Shown here piece by piece: positions 39,701 to 44,332 of a DNA stretch of 60,000 bases. A program made the translations under genes and the position numbers. Each line of letters begins with the position of its first letter. Positions within the stretch are counted from its first letter, which is position 1. Source of the DNA: Tubiluchus corallicola (Eukaryota > Priapulida > Priapulimorpha > Priapulimorphida > Tubiluchidae); assembly GCA_030141605.1 (NCBI GenBank), contig JAQGDQ010000145.1, positions 354,001-414,000 on the forward strand, read 5' to 3'. The notes under the pieces are model-generated. The model was not told where the DNA came from, searched no databases, and saw only the letters and a program-made list of their open reading frames with translations.

Positions 39701-42700
39701 CTTTTAAGTGCTTTAAAAGGTCTATGAGGCAGCACCCATGGTTAGTGTTTCTATGAAGAAACAGAAAATGTTTTCTTTTTTTAAAAGGGACTGATCTGCA
39801 AAAATGGAAACTATGATGCCTTGACAATCTTTTTTGGCATTATTTAGAGATGAAAATTTATCCACCGATCAAACATACTTGGTGTTATCCAAAAACAATT
39901 AAAAAAGTCATTCAAGTAAGTCAGCATTTCTGTTATTGCGCTTCTCCTTTTAGTTTCGAAATACTTGCAAATAATGTTTTGTTTCATTTTTTGCTGAAGT
40001 TCTTCCTTCTTTGTTTTGCTTTTCCTTTGCAGCACATGCTAAAACAAAGCTTGTCTTCATAAAGCCGTTTTGGTGCTATTTCAGAAATGAAGAGAAGTTA
40101 AAGAACACCCCTTCAACAAATAATTACGTGCAAAATAACTGTCACTAGTGTCAGTGTCAGCGAAAACTTGCCCTATAGATAGAGATCACTGCTTTGAAGG
40201 ACTGTGTGGACTAGGTATAATGAAGCTAATGTCAGCTACGTTTTTATATAGTGAAACTACGCAAAAATCTGTTAGGTATATTCAAGTTGTTACGAGGTGA
40301 TTAATCAAAATATTAATAACAAGGCAGTGACTAAAGGTACGGATCTGAATCCGGAACTGCAGCAACTAAAAATACGGATCCGTGTCTCAAAAGCATTCAC
40401 TAGAAAATACGGATCGCCGTACCGCGAAAGATATTGATGAGAAATACGGTTCACCATCAGAGAGGGGCAATATATCACTTTCTTGTTTATCCACAACCCC
40501 AAAATGCACAATTGTAAATATCCGCATCTGCTAGATACACAGATTGAGTGAAATTGAATATCCCCATAGATATCTATATTACATAATCCCTAGATAGGAC
40601 AAGCGGTGAATGCGCGCAATACTCCGTCATATTATGGTGAGCAAGTCATGCTTTATTACTATAGTGTCTGCCTATTTTTTGTATGAAAGAAGCGTGTATC
40701 CCCCATTTGCATACGAAAAATAACAGGATTACATTAAAAAACTTTTTTCTTATATTATGCTGAACTTTTAATTTTTTCTTATATAAATATGTTTATATTG
40801 TCAATTGAATACATATGCGTCTTTCCATTCCAACAGTTTTATCTCACTAATTAGCATTGTTAGTGCTTGAACATTTAATAATGTAATAGATTACATAAGT
40901 TTTAAGGTACTTGATTGACGTTAGTTAATATTTCTACTGATAAATACTTTTAAAAAGAATATCCTATTACTGTACATGCCCATTTTAATTTCTAATAATT
41001 ATAAATGTTTTCTGTTGCTTTACATGTAACTCTAAGGAAATTGCAACAACAGTGAACCATTGTCTGCATAGTGGCAAAAGTATTAGAATATAATTATTCA
41101 GTTAGAACATTTTTTACAAAATGCAAAATTCTGAAAGATTATTTTTGAAGTATCAAAGCGATTTACTGCATTACTTAAATGAGCATTCCACACTTACAGT
41201 GTACACTATTTTTTTGACAGGGTCATCGGTCAAAAACTCTTCAAACAAACACTTTACGTACAGCAAATTAAACACATAATTACAGCAATAAATGGTCCTT
41301 ACACTGGGGCAATAGGCATTTGAGGCCTTTAAGTGGTCGAAATAGTTCAGTTAGGAGTTTTGTAACTCTTTTCGGCATTAAGGATACAAAATTTTAATTC
41401 ACAAACAGAAATTATTGCTTTCTAATCAGCGAATTAACTAGTTTTCATAGACTAGCTTTATACATTACACATTATAAGTCGTGGCCAATTCAAACCTTTA
41501 ATCCTGAGGATTGTCAAAATCCGCATTTTTTATAAATGTCACAAAAAGGACGGATCCGTATTTGTTACAAAAATAGCTATGAATACGGATCCGTAGGATC
41601 AGCCACTGCCTAATAACAAATTAGGTTTAGTAAATTACCAGAAAATATGCAAGAACTCTTTATAAATTGTAGAGCAGAAGTGGTTAATGACAAGTAAATT
41701 ATTAAACCACCGGCCAACTACAGGGCCAGGAAGCAAGTGATCATGTTATATACTTAATTTTATTTTTAATCAATATCGCTCCTAAGTAGTAGTTTATTCT
41801 AGCTTTCAGAATAGCAGCTTTTAAGCTTCCGGGTTTCACTATTACAATATTCTTTACAATGATATCAGGACCTAGAGTTCAACTCGTGCATGGTCTCTTC
41901 TGATATTCATTTTGAATTTATCGATAGATGGTGCATTGACAGTATATACTGAGTTCGAGTTCCACACGAGAGGCAAAAAAATGAGAACGGATACTGGTTT
42001 GCCTATACTCGAAGAAGAGCTTGGAATCATGGCTTCGTAGTTCTCTGCATGGTCTTGAGAAAAAATCTTGTTCTTGTAAAACTGAGAGTCTTTTCATAAT
42101 TTTATAACAATTGAAAAGATCAGCAGTGCATCGGCATTGTTCCAAAGTGGACATCACTGCAGGATATGCATCATGGACTAGCCTCATACATCAGTCTTGC
42201 GTTTTCTCCAAAGCATCTTTGAGAGTCACTTACTGCGGTGGCCACACTACTGATGCAAATTCCACAATAGGACGAACGGCTGCTTTGTATTGAGGGACTA
42301 TAACATTAGCAGATCTTAAACGACATAATGTTTGATCAATTCGACGATTTGCCTGAACTATTATATGATTAACATTGGAATTCTACTTTCGGTCATTAGA
42401 TACATAGATGCCTAAATCACGTACTACAGGTTTCTCTTCTATGACTCCATCACTGATAATATATATAATATGGTGTGAGATTTATTCCGCACACGTAATA
42501 AACAACATTTGCTTCTCTTAAGTTGCATCAACCAGTCATTGCATAATTTTCAATTTCATTAAGATCATTTTGTAAAATAAATTGGTCTAAGTCACCCCAG
42601 ATTGGGCGATAAGGCTTAAGATCATCTACAAATAAAGGGATAAATTAATATTATTGACAAGAAAGCGACGGTTGCGTGTGTAATTGAGCAACATAAAATT

Positions 42701-42765
42701 TTCAGCTTCTGCACTTCTTGATAAATTCGTTATTATCATAATAGATACACTTACGTTGGCTTCAT
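22342..42765 (-). CDS. KIF23: KIF23 / MKLP1 (kinesin-6, centralspindlin motor), complete
   Basis: Plus-end kinesin-6 that with the CYK-4/MgcRacGAP GAP forms centralspindlin, which bundles the central spindle and directs cytokinesis. Exons (minus, 5' to 3'): 42765-42755, 39607-39541, 38987-38859, 36774-36669, 36298-36162, 35529-35408, 35233-35066, 34568-34456, 33959-33838, 33275-33173, 33055-32976, 31735-31616, 31181-31037, 30046-29976, 29612-29510, 28865-28807, 27911-27762, 26565-26455, 25768-25621, 25403-25273, 24651-24555, 23943-23804, 23418-23251, 22841-22810, 22357-22342. Phases are continuous, about 880 residues (human isoforms 856/960). P-loop GITGSGKT near residue 110, switch I SSRSH near 300, switch II DLAGSE near 338, motor end about 435, coiled coil about 520-690, then [12 protein letters not shown]. 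The start is chosen because MKPTRGKTPRR aligns gap-free with human MKSARAKTPRK. One intron is GC-AG. Confidence 0.95.
22810..22841 (-). CDS. KIF23: KIF23 exon 24: 32-nt micro-exon
   Basis: [10 protein letters not shown], phase 0 to phase 2, acceptor tttgcag and donor GTAAGT; follows ETR as CSVAVE does in human KIF23. Confidence 0.88.
23251..23418 (-). CDS. KIF23: KIF23 exon 23: tail, basic NLS-like motif
   Basis: [20 protein letters not shown] then TSRKRSAEQ and [15 protein letters not shown] corresponds to the human SRKRRSS nuclear-localisation/Aurora site, and DWTDVETR to EWTDVETR. Confidence 0.95.
23804..23943 (-). CDS. KIF23: KIF23 exon 22: tail
   Basis: [20 protein letters not shown] then [21 protein letters not shown]; matches [21 protein letters not shown] of human. 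Confidence 0.95.
24154..24468. mobile_element. Possible piggyBac-like MITE
   Basis: Ends resemble each other as inverted repeats: left TTAGCACGTTGACTGCCAA, right read inward TTAATGTGTTAATTGCCAA. The right side has an intact TTAA; the left TTAG could be a mutated TTAA. TTAA targets with CACGTTGACTGCC-type ends are known from piggyBac-like elements. Repeats are imperfect and no transposase is present. Confidence 0.4.
24555..24651 (-). CDS. KIF23: KIF23 exon 21: 14-3-3/Aurora B motif
   Basis: [20 protein letters not shown] then PLGNLEL. RHRRSRSxGDRWxDHKP is the most conserved tail motif of KIF23; in human the two serines are the Aurora B and 14-3-3 sites that control centralspindlin clustering. 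Confidence 0.96.
25273..25403 (-). CDS. KIF23: KIF23 exon 20: basic Ser/Pro-rich tail
   Basis: Contains [17 protein letters not shown]; low similarity to human. It leads directly into the RHRRSRS exon, so the long segment of the human 960-residue isoform (human exon 18) is not represented. Confidence 0.88.
25621..25768 (-). CDS. KIF23: KIF23 exon 19: end of coiled coil
   Basis: [30 protein letters not shown]; aligns with [22 protein letters not shown] of human, then turns proline/arginine rich ([17 protein letters not shown]). Confidence 0.93.
26455..26565 (-). CDS. KIF23: KIF23 exon 18: coiled coil
   Basis: 37 codons, phase 0: [20 protein letters not shown] then [17 protein letters not shown]; highly charged helix. 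Confidence 0.9.
26585..27249 (-). mobile_element. pogo/Tigger-like MITE, copy 2
   Basis: Same family as 18212-18685, inserted in the opposite orientation in the KIF23 intron between exons 17 and 18. Read on the minus strand it starts GAGTAAGTCCTCGCTTAACA and ends with a decayed CATTAAACATGGACTTATTT; a TA flanks each side. Internal blocks shared with copy 1 include AATGTAAAAG and AAAATGAAxCATG...GTTAA...GAAAAGGGT.TCAAA. About 665 bp, no transposase. Confidence 0.75.
27250..27761 (-). other. KIF23 intron, remainder
   Basis: Sequence between the MITE and exon 17. It has an 88-codon open frame on the plus strand (27348-27614) without recognisable homology; nothing else seen. Confidence 0.5.
27762..27911 (-). 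CDS. KIF23: KIF23 exon 17: coiled coil
   Basis: 50 codons, phase 0 both sides: [20 protein letters not shown] onward to [11 protein letters not shown]. Strong heptad pattern, matching the LEYKIEILEK...LQQELE coiled coil of human. Confidence 0.93.
27964..28730. repeat. 34-bp minisatellite, about 22 units
   Basis: Unit GATGAAAAGTAACATCACTG followed by TTACCTGGCAGCAC, exactly 34 bp, repeated about 22 times between KIF23 exons 16 and 17, with degenerate edges. Each unit carries a short dyad GTAAC-N6-GTTAC. Variants (GCACAATGAAAC, GCGTGATG, CGCTGTTACTTGGCAACATG) recur every four units (136 bp) around 28197-28440, indicating a higher-order repeat. Confidence 0.95.
28807..28865 (-). CDS. KIF23: KIF23 exon 16: stalk coiled coil
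   Basis: [19 protein letters not shown], 59 nt, phase 1 to phase 0; heptad-like charged helix. Its downstream intron holds the 34-bp minisatellite. Confidence 0.9.
29157..29461 (+). mobile_element. Solo-LTR-like element, copy 1
   Basis: 305 bp starting TGTAATGGATC and ending TTCGTAACA (TG...CA termini), flanked by ATAT on both sides (29153-29156 and 29462-29465). It includes an AATAAA (AGAATAAACTTTAATGCATA). A second copy lies inverted at 55707-56056. Termini, duplication length and poly(A) hexamer fit a solo LTR; no internal retrotransposon sequence is present. Confidence 0.65.
29510..29612 (-). CDS. KIF23: KIF23 exon 15: start of stalk
   Basis: [20 protein letters not shown] then [14 protein letters not shown]. 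Aligns with [20 protein letters not shown]. An LTR-like repeat ends 49 bp from the donor side of this exon. Confidence 0.92.
29613..30819 (-). other. KIF23 introns around exon 14
   Basis: AT-rich. A GTAGAT/ACATGTAGA-rich short repeat lies near 30637-30725. Otherwise nothing recognised. Confidence 0.5.
29976..30046 (-). CDS. KIF23: KIF23 exon 14: neck
   Basis: [23 protein letters not shown]; proline-rich like the SFPPLP region of human KIF23. Phase 1 to phase 0. Confidence 0.9.
30818..30905 (+). repeat. tRNA-derived SINE-like fragment 1
   Basis: TAGTCTAGCGGTAATAG resembles a pol III A box (TRGYNNAGNGG). About 40 bp downstream CCCTGGCTTAAATTGAG resembles a decayed B box (GGTTCRAATCC), then a TTTTTCA run. 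Shares this order and spacing with 34808-34890. The acceptor stem does not pair, so it is not a working tRNA gene. Confidence 0.45.
31037..31181 (-). CDS. KIF23: KIF23 exon 13: neck
   Basis: [20 protein letters not shown] then [14 protein letters not shown]. This neck segment follows the motor and in the family contacts CYK-4 to assemble centralspindlin (family knowledge). Confidence 0.95.
31616..31735 (-). CDS. KIF23: KIF23 exon 12: motor end
   Basis: [20 protein letters not shown] then [20 protein letters not shown], almost identical to human KIF23. Confidence 0.97.
32976..33055 (-). CDS. KIF23: KIF23 exon 11: motor helix
   Basis: [20 protein letters not shown] then QKNNTDQ; corresponds to the [19 protein letters not shown] helix. 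Confidence 0.96.
33173..33275 (-). CDS. KIF23: KIF23 exon 10: switch II
   Basis: [20 protein letters not shown] then [21 protein letters not shown] is the switch II motif. Confidence 0.97.
33697..33741. repeat. (TA)n microsatellite
   Basis: Alternating TA tract of about 45 bp in the GC-AG intron of KIF23, starting roughly 95 bp from its GC donor. Confidence 0.95.
33838..33959 (-). CDS. KIF23: KIF23 exon 9: switch I; GC donor
   Basis: [20 protein letters not shown] is switch I, followed by [20 protein letters not shown]. The exon ends CAG and the intron begins GCAAGC, a non-canonical GC-AG intron. The next exon opens in phase 0 exactly where human KIF23 continues after VLQ. Confidence 0.95.
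34120..34285. repeat. GCGAGAGAAGTTG-rich inverted/direct repeat cluster
   Basis: The motif (AG)CGAGAG(AA)GTTGC occurs about four times (near 34161, 34199, 34240, 34265). CAACTTATTGC (34147) is the inverse of GCAATAAGTTG (34192). It looks like a small decayed foldback element in a KIF23 intron; class unknown. Confidence 0.5.
34456..34568 (-). CDS. KIF23: KIF23 exon 8: motor
   Basis: [20 protein letters not shown] then [15 protein letters not shown]; matches [20 protein letters not shown] of human. Confidence 0.96.
34808..34890 (+). repeat. tRNA-derived SINE-like fragment 2
   Basis: A-box-like TGGTCTACGGTCATGG and B-box-like TTGGTTCAATCCAGG, then CTCTGCCAAGACTTTTTCA. Spacing is tRNA-like, but the acceptor ends (GGATGTG / CTCTGCC) do not pair. 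Same orientation and layout as 30818-30905. Confidence 0.55.
35066..35233 (-). CDS. KIF23: KIF23 exon 7: motor core
   Basis: [20 protein letters not shown] then [15 protein letters not shown], the conserved [12 protein letters not shown] strand-helix of the kinesin fold. Phase 2 to phase 2. Confidence 0.97.
35408..35529 (-). CDS. KIF23: KIF23 exon 6: kinesin-6 insert
   Basis: [20 protein letters not shown] then ERQQKD; aligns with the kinesin-6-specific segment DIQCEVDALLERQK of human KIF23. Phase 2 at the 3' end. Confidence 0.93.
35530..36668 (-). other. KIF23 introns around exon 5, no other feature
   Basis: AT-rich intron sequence outside exon 5 (36162-36298); nothing recognised. Confidence 0.6.
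36162..36298 (-). CDS. KIF23: KIF23 exon 5: P-loop
   Basis: Contains [20 protein letters not shown], the ATP-binding P-loop (GxTGSGKT), then [15 protein letters not shown]. Confidence 0.97.
36669..36774 (-). CDS. KIF23: KIF23 exon 4: motor, before P-loop
   Basis: Encodes [20 protein letters not shown] and the block to LLHCKN (human TQYSFKQVFG...LIHGKNG). Phase 1 at the 3' end. Confidence 0.95.
36775..37855 (-). other. KIF23 intron 3, proximal part
   Basis: Contains three TTAGTGTTT or CTAGTGTTT boxes (near 36938, 37167 and, inverted, 37675), the outer two in inverted orientation. They could be ends of a decayed DNA transposon, but the similarity is short. No coding content. Confidence 0.35.
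37856..38420. repeat. Long foldback: two ~275-bp inverted arms, 16-nt spacer
   Basis: Left arm 37856-38130 and right arm 38147-38420 are inverted copies of about 80% identity by eye, meeting at GCCAAATAGG...CCTATTTGGC. Shared blocks include ACAACTTTATTAAAACTTTT, ACTTGGTTAAAAATCA, TAGAAAAGAAATTGATACA and GCACTAATTA. It lies in the KIF23 intron between exons 3 and 4, so the pre-mRNA can form a long imperfect hairpin. Confidence 0.9.
38421..39540 (-). other. KIF23 intron sequence flanking exon 3
   Basis: AT-rich, nothing recognised outside exon 3 (38859-38987). Confidence 0.6.
38859..38987 (-). CDS. KIF23: KIF23 exon 3: motor beta-1
   Basis: 43 codons beginning [19 protein letters not shown], matching the VYCRVRPL start of the KIF23 motor domain, and ending YKSGNYKE. 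Confidence 0.95.
39541..39607 (-). CDS. KIF23: KIF23 exon 2: basic N-terminal tail
   Basis: Encodes [20 protein letters not shown] then VE, the basic N-terminal extension that precedes the first motor strand; ends in phase 0 with donor GTAAAT. Confidence 0.92.
40075..40265 (+). repeat. Dispersed repeat, copy A
   Basis: CTATTTCAGAAATGAA, AAGTTAAAGAACACCCC and TCAACAAATAATTACGTGC recur with substitutions at 43636-43810 in the same orientation; GTGTGGACTAGGTATAAT aligns with the end of that copy. Class unknown. Confidence 0.7.
40323..41610. mobile_element. Non-autonomous TIR DNA transposon with 9-bp duplication
   Basis: Exact 9-bp direct repeat TAATAACAA flanks the element (40314-40322 and 41611-41619). 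Ends are inverted: GGCAGTGACTAAAGGTACGG and, read inward from the right, GGCAGTGGCTGATCCTACGG. TACGGATCCG-type boxes are repeated near both ends (four left, two right), like transposase-binding subterminal repeats. The 9-bp duplication favours a Mutator-like element; the CAGTGGC-type end resembles hAT. About 1.29 kb, no transposase reading frame. Confidence 0.8.
41880..42680 (-). mobile_element. Decayed CR1/L2-type LINE reverse transcriptase fragment
   Basis: Read on the minus strand: LFVDDLKPY (motif of the FADD box), [54 protein letters not shown], and the C-terminal [11 protein letters not shown]...[11 protein letters not shown], in the order of a CR1/L2-type RT C-terminus. In-frame stops and shifts break it. 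The 5' part (endonuclease, RT N-terminus) is absent, as in typical 5'-truncated LINE copies. Confidence 0.8.
42755..42765 (-). CDS. KIF23: KIF23 exon 1: 11-nt coding part
   Basis: ATG AAG CCA AC followed by consensus donor GTAAGT (plus 42749-42754). Phase 2, completed by the T opening exon 2 (Thr). MKPT joined to RGKTPRR matches the N-terminus of vertebrate KIF23, so this tiny coding segment is well supported despite its length. Confidence 0.8.
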
Positions 42766-42819
42766 CACGGAAACAAAATAATTTTCATTAAGAACCGATC
42801 ACAAAATGTTTATAAATGT

Positions 42820-42856
42820 TTTAAAATTGGTGTTCTCACAACTGCGATCTGATTGG
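42820..42856 (-). promoter_or_regulatory. KIF23 promoter: two CCAAT boxes and a CHR-like TTTAAA
   Basis: On the minus strand two CCAAT boxes (plus ATTGG at 42852-42856 and 42826-42830, 26 bp apart) are followed by TTTAAA (42820-42825), 55-87 bp upstream of the ATG. Paired CCAAT boxes plus a CHR element are the known arrangement of G2/M genes, KIF23 included, in vertebrates. Inference from position and motif only. Confidence 0.45.
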
Positions 42857-43635
42857 TTGAGTCGCTAATCTTGCTCTCATGAAAAACAGGTCTAAAGACG
42901 CACTGTGGAAATGCTTTCAGGACTCCAATGATAAGGCTTGAGAGAAACAAAAGCCCACAGGCCTCCAATGAATAACTGAAACTGAAATCTGAAATCTTTG
43001 TAAGGAATAAAGCATGGCTCTAGAATTATCCACAACACAAGACTAAATACGTTGTTTGAATTGTAATGAAACTTTCATAAAAAGGAATAATGCGGCTCAT
43101 TCTCTTTAGCTGAAAGAAGAAAATCATATATGTCTATATAATTATAGTTTTCTACAAATATATAACCTTAATTGCCTATTTTACAATGTTCTCCATTTTG
43201 ATTGTATAAGAGGTAATGACGTTAGTTTCAGTTCATACTCACACATATAACGTACATCCAATATTAAAGTTTGTACTTCTACAACAAAAACAGCTACGTG
43301 ATGCCCGAGCATTATGTACCACAACATAAAATTATACGATTATAGGCTTATTACACCTACAACAGTCATACAATGCCAGTGTTGCACGTGAATATGAAAA
43401 CCTTATATACCTTATCCAGAGAAACAAGGAACCTAGATGTGAATACCTGTGAATGGTCCTCTCTCAAACGCCTTTTGAAACTGTCACTATCATTTGGAAT
43501 TAGAGTTTGGGTTGAAATTGCAAGAAGATAGTGCACCTCAAGTAGAGCCGTAACTAAGCTTGTGAAATCAAAATCTCATGACTTTCTTAAGTAGGTCAGA
43601 GCAACCTGGAGAGAGATTGTATGCCTCTTTCCACT

Positions 43636-43810
43636 ATTTCAGAAATGAATACAAGTTAGAGAACACCCCATCAACAATTAAATAGTTATGTGCAAATTAA
43701 CTATCAGTGAAAACTGATCGTGTGGACAAGGCTCAGAGATTTGAATATCATTTTAATGAAGAACCATGTGGACTAGACATAACATGCATGCTCTTTTGTG
43801 AGACTGCTTT
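43636..43810 (+). repeat. Dispersed repeat, copy B
   Basis: Second copy of the 40075-40265 repeat: CTATTTCAGAAATGAATACA, AGAGAACACCCCATCAACAA, ATGTGGACTAGACATAACA. Same orientation, about 3.57 kb apart. Confidence 0.7.
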
Positions 43811-44029
43811 TTATTAATGATTCGAAAATTTATTTGAAAACTTTTAAAGCTGCATGTATTTAGATTAAAAAATATTCTTGTTCAATTTGATTTGAGTTTG
43901 AAAGTCACATTTGAACTCGTTTTCTGATAAAAAATGCTTACTCCATCTGTGATTTCAATGTCATCTTTGGTGCTTCTGTTATGCAACAATAAGATTTAAA
44001 AAAAATTTTGTGTGAAAAAAACCCGCTTT

Positions 44030-44285
44030 CTTCTTCTTTTCCTTCAAAGTCTCATTCCAACTATCGTAGGCATTGAGGTATCAACATTTATCATAGTATT
44101 CCACCCACTTCTATCTGCAGCTAACATCGTGTTCTTTTACTCCTAAAGATAGATTTGGTTGAAGTGGTTGAAATTCTTTATTTATTTTAGCTATTCAATT
44201 TGTTTTAGGTTTGGCAGGTGGTTTTTTGCAAGATTTTAAGGCTTCCTTTTAGGCGATTCTTACTGGTGCTTCATTCGTAATCTTA
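44030..44285 (-). mobile_element. Older LINE, 3' part (split by nested insertion)
   Basis: Minus strand reads NEAPVRIA, KEALKSCKKPPAKPK, INKEFQPLQPNLSLGVKEHD, then after a shift LAADRSGWNTMINVDTSM, the usual end of LINE ORF2 proteins after the GHLLR block. The matching upstream part is at 47957-48255; the younger LINE separates them. Several stops: a dead copy. Confidence 0.8.
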
Positions 44286-44332
44286 TCGTACATCGTACAA
44301 CGTCGAAGCCGATACGGCTAAATCAGTGCGAG

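Larger units (their letters stand above)
39608..42754 (-). other. KIF23 intron 1, 3.1 kb, filled with repeats
   Basis: Holds a dispersed repeat (40075-40265), a 1.3-kb TIR element (40323-41610) and an antisense-decayed CR1/L2-like reverse transcriptase (41880-42680). The remainder shows nothing recognisable. Confidence 0.7.
42766..44029. other. KIF23 5' flank
   Basis: Start of the head-to-head spacer towards ETNK. Contains the CCAAT/CHR-like motifs and, further out, a dispersed repeat at 43636-43810. No coding homology. Confidence 0.5.
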
